Below, piece after piece: positions 45,803 through 56,839 of a stretch of DNA of 64,000 nt. A program made the position numbers and the translations under genes. The stretch comes from Symbiodinium microadriaticum. Lineage: Eukaryota; Sar; Dinophyceae; Suessiales; Symbiodiniaceae. The notes beneath the pieces were generated by a model. It was given only the letters and a program-made list of their open reading frames with translations, had not been told where the DNA came from and did not search any database. Positions within the stretch are counted from its first letter, which is position 1; every line of letters begins with the position of its first letter. Location of the stretch: assembly GCA_001939145.1 (NCBI GenBank), contig LSRX01000859.1, positions 89,891 through 153,890 of the forward strand, written 5' to 3'.

Positions 45803-45874
45803 AGCTACTTCTACTGCTACTGCTACTGCTACTGCTACTAATGCTACTGCTACTACGCTACAACTACAACAACA

Positions 45875-45910
<36 letters not shown>

Positions 45911-45926
45911 GCTACTACCACTGCTA

Positions 45927-45979
<53 letters not shown>

Positions 45980-46181
45980 GCTACTGCTGCTGCTGCTACT
46001 ACTACTACTACTACTACTACTACTGCTACCACTACTACTACTGCTACCACTACTACTACTGCTACTACTACTACTACTACTACTACTACTGCTACTACTG
46101 CTACTACTGCTACTACTGCTACTACTGGTACTACTGGTACTACTGGTACTACTGGTACTACTGGTACTACTGCCACTACTG

Positions 46182-46218
<37 letters not shown>

Positions 46219-46473
46219 GACTACTACTACTAGAAACTTCAACAACAACTACTACTATTACGACTACGACGACGACGACGACTACTACTACTACTACTAA
46301 TGAATCTACTAAAACTACTAAAAGTGCTAAAACTACAACAACAACAACAACTGCTGCTGCTGCTACTGCCACTGCCACTGCCACGGCTGCTGCTGCTGCT
46401 ACTACTACTGCTCCTGCTACTACTACTACTACTACTCCTCCTCCTCCTGCTGCTGCTGCTGCTGCTGCTGCTC

Positions 46474-46534
<61 letters not shown>

Positions 46535-47221
46535 TACTACGACTACTACGACTACTACTACTACTGCTGCTGCTACTACTACTACTACTACTAATAATAA
46601 TAATAACTACGACGAATACTACGACTGTACGAATGTTACGACTACGTCGACAGCTACTGTTACTGTTGCTACTTCTGCTACTGCTTCCGCTCGTACTACT
46701 GCACATACCCTACTCTTACTCCTACTCCTACTCCTGCTTCTGCTTCTTCTTCCTCTGCTACTACTGCTACTACTGCTCTTACTGCTCCTACTGCTCTTAC
46801 TACTACTGCTACTACTGCAGCCACTGCTACCACTGCTACTACTTCCACTACTGCTACTACTCCTACTACGGCTATTGCTACTGCGACTTCTACTGCTAAC
46901 TGCTAACTGCTACTGCTACTACTGCTGCTACACAACCTACGACAACTACGACGACGACGACGACTGCCGCAAGTATGAAAACCCCCACTATTGTCACTGC
47001 CACAGCCACGACCACGACCAGCAGTAGCACCACTACTACTACCACTACGACGACGACAACAACAACAACTACTACTACTACTACTACAACTATGACTACT
47101 ACTACTACTACTACTACTACAACAACAACTACTACTACTACTACAACTACAACAACTACTACAACAGCAACAGCTACTACTACTACTGCTGCTGCTGCTG
47201 CTACTACTGCTACTACTACTG

Positions 47222-47259
<38 letters not shown>

Positions 47260-47561
47260 GCTGCTACTACTACTAGAAACTTCAACAACAACTACTACTA
47301 TTACGACTACGACGACGACTGCTACTACTACCAATGAATCTACTAAAACTAATAAAAGTGCAAAAACTACAACAACGACAACAACAACAACAATAACAAC
47401 TGCTGCTGCTGCTGCTGCTACTGCCACTGCCACTCCCACGGCTGCTGCTGCTGCTACTACTACTACTGCTCCTGCTACTACTGCTACTACTACTACTACT
47501 ACGACTACTACTACTACTACTACTCCTGCTGCTGCTACTGCTACTGCTACTGCTACTGCTG

Positions 47562-47603
<42 letters not shown>

Positions 47604-47644
47604 CAAGTGCTACTGCTACGGCTACCGCTACTGCTGCTACTACA
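45803..47644. repeat. 1.8-kb TAC/ACT trinucleotide array with internal duplication
   Basis: Almost continuous triplet DNA: ACT/CTA with blocks of GCT, GGTACTACT nonamers (46126-46172), ACG, AAC and CCT. A richer segment beginning TAGAAACTTCAAC at 46231 recurs at 47274 (offset 1043), including ATGAATCTACTAAAACTA and the following CAA/GCT blocks, so part of the array was duplicated. Very long frames here encode only poly-Leu, poly-Thr, poly-Ser or poly-Tyr and are not genes. Confidence 0.95.
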
Positions 47645-48000
47645 AAGCGCCGGGAAAAGGAACCACTAACGTCTTGGTCATCTTGCCCCACTTGGGGGGA
47701 GCAAGATGACCGGTCATCCTGTAATCCTGAAAGGGCGGGGGGTCAGCACAACCAAGCAAACTTTGCAATTTGGTTTTTGCATTTTCACGCCGGGGTTTGT
47801 CTCACTTGCCTGCTCTGCTTGCACCACATAAGCACCTGAATTACCAAGATGACCATCATTACCATCCTCTGCCTCCCTAAACGAATAATAGTAGTAATAA
47901 TAATGATGATAATAAGTATTGATACCAATACTGATACTAATACCTCGCCGGGCCGATAGTTCGACCCAATAGCTTCAACAGCGACGTCGACCCATGCGCC

Positions 48001-48131
48001 CACCATCTTCCCCTCGGACTCCTGACGCATATGAGCCTTGGGGCCTCCTCCGCGTTGAAGTCGTAGTATAATTCTAAAACAAAACGGCGTAGTAACTCCG
48101 CCGCTCCGCAAGAGTCTGTCACATGATATAC
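48001..48131. repeat. imperfect direct repeat, copy 1
   Basis: Contains GACTCCTGACGCATATGAGCCTTGGGG-like sequence (split here in words: a GACTCCTGAC core, then GAGCCTTGGGGCCTCCTCC) and ends CCGCAAGAGTCTGTCACATG. The partner is at 48305-48478. Possibly a short interspersed element; no coding support. Confidence 0.75.
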
Positions 48132-48304
48132 GGTTGCTTTCCGAATCGTTTGTTTGTTTAGGATGTCTGTCCACGGGGCTTCAAAAGACATGCAAGGAGG
48201 TCATTGCCAGGAAGGGTGGCATGGCACGATCTTAGCATGTGTATCACCAGAACTGCAGAGGACAGGAGGCTGCCGTCGAAAATGCAGGCTGCAAGGGCCG
48301 CCAC

Positions 48305-48478
48305 TAGCACCATTTTCCCTCTAGACTCCTGACACAAGCGAGCCTTGGGGCCTCCTCCACAATGAATTAGTGAGTAGTACAATTTTAAAGCGGCGTAGCA
48401 ATTACTCCGCCAGCCGGCGTAGGGAGTTCGTCACTTTCAAGCACTCCGCTACTCCGCAAGAGTCTGTAACATGATATA
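48305..48478. repeat. imperfect direct repeat, copy 2
   Basis: Shares GAGCCTTGGGGCCTCCTCC, GGCGTAG, ACTCCGC and CCGCAAGAGTCTGT with copy 1 at 48001-48131, with about 40 bases inserted before the last block. Both end at ACATGATATA. Confidence 0.75.
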
Positions 48479-48511
48479 AGGCCCGGTAGCTCCAAACTTT
48501 CGGCCCGGGGG

Positions 48512-48980
48512 TGGTGCTACTACTACTATGATAATACAAATAGATATTCTACTACTGCTAATAACAATAATAATTAATGATGATAATAATAATGACATTA
48601 TTATGATGAATAGTAAATGTAATAGTAATGGTACTGGTATTAGTAACAGTGATAGTGATAGTAGTAGTCATAGTCATAGTAATAGTAATACTAACAGCAA
48701 CAGTAAAGGTAATGGTAATATAATAATAATAATAATCGTACGAATGTAAATGCTACTCATTACTAATAATAACAATAGTAATACTAAAACTAAAACGCAT
48801 ATATATATATATATATATAGATAGAATACTACTGACACTGATACTAGCACGAACAGTAGTGCTAACACTAATACTCATCTTGCTACCAATGCTAATGCTA
48901 ATACTTTATACTCTGATGCGAATGCGAGTACTAATCAGATACTAGCTACTAACCCTAAACCGCTGCGCGGGCCAGGCGCG
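48512..48980. repeat. degenerate AT-rich triplet/hexanucleotide repeat region
   Basis: Runs of TAA, TAG, TAC and TAATGC-like triplets mutate gradually, with an AT dinucleotide block at 48800-48821. It looks like an older relative of the array at 45.8-47.6 kb. No genes. Confidence 0.85.
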
Positions 48981-48989
48981 CCTAACACT

Positions 48990-51120
48990 AAAACTAGGGT
49001 AAGCCGTGGGCAGCAAGGTCCGATGGAACTTCGTCGGTCTCGCCACGTTCGCCAGCGCATTCTGGCCGCGCTGCTCAACATGCTACACAAGACGAATCAA
49101 AACGCCATCATGCCGCAATGAAGTGCGGTTCTGTACGACAGATTCGGTACACTTGTGCAATACCGTCGGCCTGCACAGGGTACTCTCGCATGATGCAGTG
49201 GCAGAGAATTTCGAAGCCTCGGCTCTGAAAGCGTTACGGAGATGCAGTCGCCCTTCTCTCGGACCGTGGCGACTACGTGTTGTAAGTACAGTGGATGCGA
49301 ATTTAGACCCCTTTTCACTCTGCAGAACCACGCGCCTGTCTAGGGCCGTCACTTGCATTCGGGATGCGCGCAGTTATCCAGAATCGCGACGGTCAGGCGT
49401 TGCTGAGTGGCGTGCTGGACCACTTGGTCCACTGCAGTCGCTGGATGATAGGGAATATCTGGCGCAGCTCCTGGAAGTAGAAAGCTACCAAAGCCATCAC
49501 TGGTGACTTGCTTTTGATATCTTTGATCAGAAACCAGCTGCAGACCAGCCGTATAGCCGCCCCTGATTGTCCTCCTTCCGCAGCTCAGCAACAACTCCCA
49601 ACCTGGATACGAGGACTCTCTGTTGCTGCTCGGATCGCTTTGCAACACTCGTGGTGATTGGATGTGGCACAGGAAGGATGCGTGCTGTAGCCATCACGGA
49701 TCTCGGCGTCTTAGGTGCCGGCTGCCCTCTCTGCCGTGCCATGTTGTCGATCTTTAACGTGACATTGTCGACCGCCCTGGCAGTGGCCCACTGCACTCAC
49801 ACGAGATTGCATGTGCCAAGTCCAGGAGTTGCCAAGCGCACCTGGATGCGAACACGCCCCTGGTGAGCCCTAGTTGATCATGTCTGTGCAAGTATGCCCA
49901 ACTCTCAATGCAAGTATGCCAACCTCTCAAATCTTGTGAGCCTGTCCCAGTTGTTGACTTGGTTGGCAAGCTCGTATCTTCGCACCTCAATCAGAACAAT
50001 AGATCACTAGAATCACCAGAACGCTCGAAGGGCAACAGGCTGTGGTGAAACGAACAAGGATTCTTGATGCTCCCGAGCTGAGGTGACTGCGAATTCTCGG
50101 ACGCCAGGAAAATGTCTAGCAGTCATCCAGCCTCAGGCTTTTGCCCGGCGATAGCAACCCTGAGCCCACACTCCGGCACAAAGTATAGGACACTGCGAGA
50201 AAGCAAGCATGACCACCTTCTCACTGATTTCAGTGTTCTAGCTGTGCCGTGGTAAGAAACAACCTGAGACTGCGGCGTTCATCGTGTGCTTTCTTCTGGC
50301 TTGCCATCTGCCTTGCGGGTGAAATGGGATGAGCTGGGCACAGCACATGCACGCACACACACGCACAAACAAAAACAAACAAACAAATCGTTTGCAACAT
50401 CTCTGCAACCCAGTCGTGCTGACTGCTAATTAACGTGGGCATAGCGGCACACTCATCTCTTTGAGTACCCATTATTCACAACAGCAATACAAGCGGATTC
50501 GGTCTCGTCTCCGACAAAGGATAACATGACGTATCATGACGCGCAGCCACCCCAGACAGTTAAGTGCTGATAACTGTTCAATTTGCGGGGTCGGGGTCGG
50601 CACGAAAACGGATATAAAGCTGGCAACAACGCACAAGCACAACTCTGAACTCCGAAACGGCCGAACACGAAATCCTAAATTAGCATGACAAATGATAAAT
50701 GAATCCGGAAATGAAACCAAGATGACGGACATGACCAAAAAATGCACATGATGCCTGAGGCTCCGAGATCTGAATACAATGCGGCACGCTTGACGGCCTT
50801 CTTTTTCATTCTTCCAGCATACGAGTAGGCTGGGTTTAAACCGCTTTGCATCCGCCTGTGCGGAATGACAGAGCAAGTGGATCAAAGATCCTGGTAGGGG
50901 TCGGAGGCACCCGACTTGTCAAGGTACCGCATTCCCACTATTTCAAAACTCTCGGGACACAAATTTGCAGAAATGATGGAATCACGATATGCCCGCAGCA
51001 CGGTGCACAAACTCCTGCAAAGCCAACCTGGTTGCAAGGTCCACTGGTCCTGCAACCCTAATTTGCTGAGGCCGTCAGCAGGATTGGAATCCGAATCGAT
51101 CCCTTCAAGCCAACACTTGG
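48990..51120. other. no firmly supported gene
   Basis: A plus-strand stretch after GGCAGCAAG at 49018-49120 reads MELRRSRHVRQRILAALLNM and may be an exon, but stops soon and has no domain. 50.59-50.75 kb has GAATCCGGAAATGA-like units shared with the degenerate repeats at 53.4-53.65 kb. CA-rich tract at 50344-50366. Confidence 0.4.
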
Positions 51121-51161
51121 GTTGTGTGTCACAATGCTGAACCGCTGCTCAGTGAGCAGTC

Positions 51162-53338
51162 TCATGGACATCTCATGACATCCCCTTTCGAACTGCAGCC
51201 TTTGACCACCACAGTGACCGAAGCTTGATTGTCGATGAACCAAAGCATGTCGGCCTGCGCAAAGTCTTCAGGCTGCCGCATGGAGGTGACCAAGACCACC
51301 AAGGTTTCACCCCCCGCGAAGATTTGCTGCCACCTGGTTTTCCAAGACTGCAGCACTTGCTGAAGAACCAAACAAGTGCCATTTTTCGGTGGAGTCCTAT
51401 CCGGTAGAAAGACTACCCAGTCCAGTCGAAGCTCACCAGCCTCAACGGGACACCCGAGTGACTGGCCTAGCACATGTAGCAATGCAGAAACTGCGCGGCA
51501 GGACCCTAAGGACGATGGCCAGGCGACTGCAACACCACCGCATCGTCCGCTGTGAGGGTCTCCGAACCCTGCACGCTTAGCACCATGGCCCGAACTCGAA
51601 GACAACAACCAGATCAGGTCACCACGGAGTCGCCCGGCCATATCACGTGGAAGCCTACCGGACTTCTGGAGGCGGGAGCAAACTTTGACCACGGTGGCAA
51701 ACTCCGGCTGGACCAGCATCTGGCCCACTTGCAAGAAGTTGCCCTCATGCACTGATGTGCCCGGGTAATGACGATCTGCAGCTGGGGGAAAGCTTTTCGA
51801 ACTAGTTGCAATCCAAGCTGTGACACCCCAGAACCACCATGGAGCTCCACCGACGACTCATCGTCAAAGTAAGCTGCTGCCCCATAATGGACAAACAGCA
51901 GCGTGACACCGCCACTGCCAGCAACGGGAACCGATTGAAGTTGACCACGGCCGATTCAAGACCGAAGGCCAACCTCCACAGAATGGCCACGAAGACGGCC
52001 ACAATGGAGAAACACAAACAATCCTCGCGAACAGGGAATCAAGATGGTAAGACTCGCGAGTGAACGGCAACATCCCTGGGACCTGGCCTTTCATGACAGT
52101 CACAGGGTCAGGCAAAATCTGAAAGCCCGCAGGCGCACCACCTCGAGGTAGGCAAAAAGTGCTGCAACCCGTTATAAGTCGCCGCACACGCCACGCTAGG
52201 CACCACACCACAGTGCTGCAAGGAACCCCAGGAATTCGAGGAACACCTTGGCGCTCCTGTTTTGCTACAGCAAGCCCGTCGCTTCAGTCATTTGCCAAAG
52301 GTTCGAGGCTTCCAATTCCAGGGCTGGCCCTAAGAATCGACTGCCAGGCAACAGAATGTTCGTGTAGAAGTGTCGGAGGTGACTCAACAAGTCGAATCCG
52401 CAAGCGCGAAGGCCCGGCGATGCCCACCTACAATAGGTCTAACATCCTGAGAACGACTCTTGCCCTTGGAACACTGGAACTCAAGCCACGTGGTATGATC
52501 TGCAATAAGCTTCGATCTTGGAAAGTGTGTGAAACGCCTGCATGAGCAGGCGAGCTGAAGAATAAAGCTGAACACCCACTGGGAAGCCCTTGTCAAAGAC
52601 TCTGCCCAAAGTATCAGACTGACGAACTCCCAAGGTTTCATGTTCAGGGGCTGCATCATAAGTGCGGCAGCGGAAAGGAACCTCCAAGAGTCACATTTGT
52701 CCACGACAGCGCCTGGAAGACGGACGATGCCGCCGCGACCCCGCAAGGCTCAGCTCCTGAAGCGAGCACGGTAATTAGCGCCTCGGTGGCACTCCACGAT
52801 CAGCAGCCCAAAGTGCCCAACGACGCCAAGTAGCCGCCAACATGCCCAGCCCCTGCGTAGACAATCTAAAGGGGGCCCGCATCACAATGGAGGTGGCCGC
52901 TTCCACAGCTGCCAGGACATTTCAATGCAGCCCTTCAAAGCCCAACTCACGAAGATCCAAGAAGGGATCCACACACATACACACACACCCGAAAAAAGGG
53001 AATCATCTTCTGGAGCTTGTTGTTTGCAGGTTGTAAGACGGCCGTAGACGATGCAGCTGCCACCGACGGACGCACCGATGGCACCGTAGCTCGCCAAATC
53101 TCGCAGACTGAGCAGTCTCTTTGCGTGCAAGCCGCCCAGCTACCGTCCAGAGCCTCGCAACAGCAAACAAATCTGGTTCACCTGCTTTAGCGGCAGCGCA
53201 CTGCTCATACTCCTGGCAAAAGTCATCCTCACTGGTCCATCCAAAACGGATGTCGCTGCAGTGCTCAATGCCTTCTGCAAGTAACCAGCTCCTCACACTC
53301 TCTTCAATCTTATTCAAAAAGAAGGGCGAGTTCAGCAT
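51162..53338 (-). pseudogene. decayed retroelement: RT and RNase H remnants
   Basis: Minus-strand pieces in mixed frames. 53338 to about 53.1 kb: SWLLAEGIEHCSDIRFGW and LFAVARLWTVAGRLAR, like an N-terminal segment I recall in dinoflagellate RT polyproteins. About 51.98-51.90 kb: GLESAVVNFNRFPLLAVAVS, an RT segment. About 51.88-51.78 kb in another frame: AAYFDDESSVEL, the RT catalytic motif YFDD, then QLGLQLVRKAFPQL. 51752-51162 in a third frame: RLPRDMAGRLRGDLIWLLSS and, near the end, MLWFIDNQASVTVVVKG, the RNase H strand with its catalytic Asp. The order RT then RNase H is correct, but the frame changes and stops show it is dead. DIRS-like or Ty3-like affiliation cannot be decided by eye. 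Confidence 0.65.
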
Positions 53339-53404
53339 CTAACATCTTAACACGAGGCATCTCGAGACACATCGCTGCGGCTCTGACCATGCGAACACGC
53401 TAAA

Positions 53405-53660
53405 ATCGCTGGCACGACATTCGGACACGAACAACTATGAGTCCGGAATGAAGCCGATATCACGAAAATAAACGACTATGAATCCGTCAACAAGCGACAC
53501 GAAATCCTGAAGTGAACAATTATGAGCCCGCGAATGACCGACACGCGATCCGGATATGAACCCGTAATATGACCGATACTTCAATGCGAATCCGAAAACA
53601 TGACGAAACTCAGCAAGAACTAATCCGGAAATGACCGACACTCCAGATCTGGAAACGACC
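53405..53660. repeat. degenerate tandem repeat, about 42-45 bp period
   Basis: Units of the form GAACAATTATGAGCCCGCGA then ATGACCGACACGCGATCCGG recur about five times with heavy divergence. A related GAATCCGGAAATGA stretch lies near 50.70 kb. No coding support. Confidence 0.6.
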
Positions 53661-53669
53661 AAGTACAGA

Positions 53670-55140
53670 CGAGGAATCGCGCACGAGAGTCCCGTCAAAA
53701 GACGTGAACCCAGAAGTTACCCGAGGAAATCCAAGAAATGCAGGCGAACGAATCCAGCCATCAAGAAATTTGCGCCCAGAAAGCAACCGCCGAAATTCCG
53801 AGAACAGCCCATGGAGGCAGAAATCAACAAATCTGAAAATGACCCAAGCATATTCCGTACCTCTTGAGGCTTATCCACTCTGCATCTCGCTTGTCCGCGC
53901 CCCACCTCGGTCAAGTCAAGATTTCATGCAGGTTGAAGGTTGGAATGCACGAGGAGCGCGAAACGCGAAAGTAAATGGGTCCGACTGCTTCGACATACTC
54001 ATGCTCTGAACAACACGACATCCCGAAGCGCTGCATTGTTCGCTTCTGTTCGCTGTTGCAGGGCCCGCACTTCTGTGGCTCCGAGCCTTCTGCGGCTTCT
54101 TCCTGCAGGTGTGCAGACGTTCCGATGCATTGCTTTGCTCCGCATGAATCCCAATCCAGACATCAGGATTCGCTTGGGTGAGTCAGCGAGTCACAACATG
54201 GCAGGTCACAAGGGCCTCGTCTAAATCGATGCAGCACTGCGTTTGCTGAAAGTGGTCCTGGGGATTCTCGGCATTCTCAGCGCCCGGGGGCACAGCAAGA
54301 AGGTCGTTGGCATCCACCTGTTCGCCAATGCAGCTGATAGTTGTCAAGTCTGTTTTTCATAGTTCTTGTGGCCGACTGTTGCCCGGTTGCGCAACATGCC
54401 CCTACACAAGCAGCATCTAATGCTCTAATGCTGTACTACAAACGACAACGAGTGAGCATTACTCGACTGCCTCATCAAGCGCCAGTCCCAAGGAAGACTC
54501 TTCCGACGACTGGCTGAACTCGTCCTCCTCATGGCGAAACTCCTCCTGTTCAAGGTGCAAAACAGCAGCTTCGTTCTGAGCATCGAGCCGAGTATCTGAG
54601 TTGCAGAGCTGGAGGCCTTGAGTCGGAGCCCTTTGGCACAGACGATCAGAGACAATTTGCATGGTGCACACACCGTAGAAGCTCCATGTCTATGCGATGC
54701 GAAAAGCATGCATTTTGCATGCGAGACACACAGAGACACAAAGTACAATCCCGTGTCAAGACATGCTGTAGTCATGAATGCCTACCAAACTCTTCTCAGT
54801 CCCGGTCCTGTCAAGATCAGAACCCAATGCAAAGGCTGGGCTGCAAGAACAAACGCAGCTACAACACCGGTATCAGTTCAGCTGTGAGAGGATACTCACT
54901 ACGAAATGCTAACTGGCACCTGCGTCGAGCCCGGAAGCGCCAGCATCCGGCCAGAAGGAGACGGTGCGGGAAGCTCCTGCCGCAGCACAACTGTTTTTTT
55001 TCTCAAACCTTTGCATACCGCGTTGTCCCGCGCTGAGGACTCGCCCTGTGGCCGTGTGGAGTCGCGGTTGCAAGGGTCAAAGTGTTTTGCCAGCACATTG
55101 ACATGACTCCTGAACTGAAGCATGACACGATTTCTTAGTC
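53670..55140. other. no supported feature
   Basis: Overlapping short frames on both strands; nothing recognised. Confidence 0.4.
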
Positions 55141-55159
55141 GAGACGAGACTAGACTCTG

Positions 55160-55400
55160 CCTCCAAACGCTGCTGGAAAGCCGCAGCATTCTCCGTGGGC
55201 CTCGGAAAGCTCATGCTCACATGGGTTCACCGAAACTTGCTGGCGGAAGGTGAAGAAGCCGATTGGCTGGAGAGAGGCAGCGTTGCCTTGGAAGTCCTGT
55301 GTGTCTTTGCTTGCACCTAGGAGCAGGCCCACCTCGTGGGTGTGGCCCCATGTGCGATTGTAAACATGGTGCTGGGATGTCCATGCGCGTGCGCTACAAC
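55160..55400 (-). CDS. candidate exon downstream of the WW-domain exons
   Basis: Minus-strand frame reading AWTSQHHVYNRTWGHTHEVG, then QPIGFFTFRQQVSVNPCEHE and CCGFPAAFGGRV. Protein-like, no domain recognised. Same strand and immediately 3' of the WW exons, so it may be a later exon of the same gene. Boundaries approximate. Confidence 0.3.
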
Positions 55401-55569
55401 TACAAATCCGAACCAGCACAAGGCCGGCAGTAGATCGCGTCGCTGCGCGATGCGCAAAACTGCAGCCCCCCTGCACATGCCAAAAGGTCGTGAGCAGCCG
55501 GGATCTGTCGGGCATGAGACCGGCTGATCAGGAGGATACAGGGAGGGAATGACGAAGCGTAGAGGCAGA

Positions 55570-55725
55570 TCATGGAATGATGGACAGTTGAAGCCTGTCC
55601 CAGGCAGTTTTTCTGCAAAACACAAGACTGTAATTCTGCAAACTGCAGCCTGGCATGGTGGCCACAAACTCAGTTGTGGTCCATTCCCACTGAGTCCGGC
55701 CATCGAAGAGGCTGAGGTAGTAGAC
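55570..55725 (-). CDS. WW-domain gene: exon with second half of WW domain B
   Basis: After an acceptor-like GCGAG the exon reads VYYLSLFDGRTQWEW, the second and third strands of a WW domain, with the paired Tyr and the second Trp. Joined in phase 0 to the exon ending at 56033, it completes LPPHWEERFSREGK-VYYLSLFDGRTQWEW, with seven residues between the first Trp and Gly and eight between YYL and the second Trp, exactly as in canonical WW domains. The usual final Pro is missing (WEW). WW domains bind Pro-rich ligands. The frame continues to a TGA at 55570, but a donor may lie earlier. Confidence 0.7.
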   Translation of the reverse strand, partial: VYYLSLFDGRTQWEWTTTEFVATMPGCSLQNYSLVFCRKTAWDRLQLSIIP

Positions 55726-56032
55726 CTCGCATGATTAGACAGGACGAAAACTGTCAAAGTTCTTACGAACAGCTCTGACACGGCTGCTGTGTCCTCAAGA
55801 AGCCTTTCGGAGTTGTCGGGATGTCTCGAACTGCCAACGCGCGTTCGTGCACTGCGCAACGAACATGTGCCGCTTTGTTCACAGCCGATGTTGGCCACGC
55901 GGGTCCGACATTAATGATTCATTGCCGCACATTGCTATTTTGCGCTGCGCATCCTTTGAGAGCATCTGCAGACCTGCAAAATCCCGCAAACCTCCCCCAA
56001 CCTGTTTGCTGGTGCGTACCCTCTCCGAAGGC
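55726..56032 (-). other. GC-AG intron splitting WW domain B
   Basis: 307 bases. Donor AAG/GCCTTC and acceptor GCGAG/GTC. The phase-0 join restores a canonical WW spacing. GC donors are unusually common in dinoflagellate nuclear genes, which supports the organism assignment. Boundaries inferred without transcript data. Confidence 0.6.
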
Positions 56033-56206
56033 CTTGCCCTCCCTCGAGAAGCGCTCTTCCCAGTGTGGTGGCAGCTTGGGCACCTGGTCCATTCCGTCAC
56101 ATTGAGCTTGAGTGGAGCTGTCCAAATCTGACGGCAGGGAACACGCCTCCCACTGCGTGATGTTGGATCGAAGGTTGACGTAGAACTCGCGACCATCAGG
56201 CCTGAG
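56033..56206 (-). CDS. WW-domain gene: second half of WW A and first half of WW B
   Basis: 58 codons in phase 0. It reads LRPDGREFYVNLRSNITQWE (end of WW domain A), a linker with DSSTQAQCDGMDQVPK, then LPPHWEERFSREGK (start of WW domain B). Two WW halves on one exon, in the right order and with linker, make this the strongest cellular coding evidence in the window. In domain A the final Pro is replaced (WEAC). Acceptor: CTTCAG at 56207-56212. Confidence 0.8.
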
Positions 56207-56285
56207 CTGAAGTCCAGTGAAGTGGTGACGGTGCTGGTTGCATCGACATCTTGGCAAAATGCTGGAACTCAGTGGCAGACGTGGT

Positions 56286-56320
56286 CTGCAGCTCCCAGCC
56301 GGAAGGAAGCATTACTTCCT
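56286..56320 (-). CDS. WW-domain gene: first half of WW domain A
   Basis: Reads EVMLPSGWELQ on the minus strand after a CTTGAG acceptor-like site. Joined to 56206 it gives LPSGWELQ-LRPDGREFYVN with seven residues between Trp and Gly, as in canonical WW domains. The 79-base intron would begin ACC after CAG, a non-GT donor, so the exact junction is unresolved. Upstream, the 56.33-56.52 kb frame SEAEVRAAVEASLEAARNSQ may be the preceding exon, with a GTGAGT donor at 56331, but that donor lies too close to this exon to fit simply. Confidence 0.55.
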
Positions 56321-56339
56321 CAAGATGCACTCACGTCGG

Positions 56340-56530
56340 CAGCCCTGTCAATTTTGCAGAAGCATACGCATTTCCCGTAGCCTTTATGGGGCCCGACCTT
56401 TTCATCCCTTCAAGACTCCACGGGCTGGGAGCACGTCCAGCCCTTTGCCGGTCCTGGCTGTTCCGCGCCGCTTCCAAAGATGCCTCTACAGCAGCTCGGA
56501 CTTCGGCCTCGGACCTGGGGCAGGCGCAGG
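56340..56530 (-). CDS. candidate exon upstream of WW domain A
   Basis: Follows CTGCCCCAG, a good acceptor, and reads SEAEVRAAVEASLEAARNSQ, an Ala/Glu-rich helix, then a Ser/Pro/Gly/Lys-rich tail. The 3' limit is uncertain (a GTGAGT donor at 56331-56326 or earlier). Linker-like composition is usual between WW domains. Confidence 0.4.
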
Positions 56531-56763
56531 CGGCGCAGTGCTTGAAGCTTGCTTTCATAGTTTGGATACTAGGCCGGTTCGAGATAGTGCGGACCACCTG
56601 TTTCGGGAAGGCATAGGGTCTCAAGCAGCAGCTCCACCAACCGGCAGCAGCACCAACACTGTGTGTTCAGGTTATGTCACACTGGCAATGAGTCCGACGG
56701 CACTTGGCAGCTTGGCCGATTGTGAGCAAAAAACATTCAACATGTTTACCTTCTTCCGCCGGG

Positions 56764-56832
56764 TCTGAGGGGCGGGTCAGGCCCCTCGGCCTAGAGGGCC
56801 CCCCAAGGTTTTCGTTGGGGCTTTCGGGGGGA
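56764..56832 (+). repeat. three-hairpin element, copy A
   Basis: GGGGCGGGTCAGGCCCC, GGCCTAGAGGGCC and CCCCAAGGTTTTCGTTGGGG stand directly one after another, each a hairpin, followed by CTTTCGGGGGG. Same layout as copies B-E at 58.06-58.89 kb. No CT tract in front, but a pyrimidine-rich CCTTCTTCCGCC precedes. Confidence 0.7.
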
Positions 56833-56839
56833 AACAGTA

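Noticed and set aside
45785..47691. Very long open frames (up to 262 codons) of poly-Ser, poly-Thr, poly-Leu, poly-Tyr and poly-Val
   Set aside because: They follow from stop-free trinucleotide repeats and exist on both strands at once; no non-repeat protein sequence is attached.
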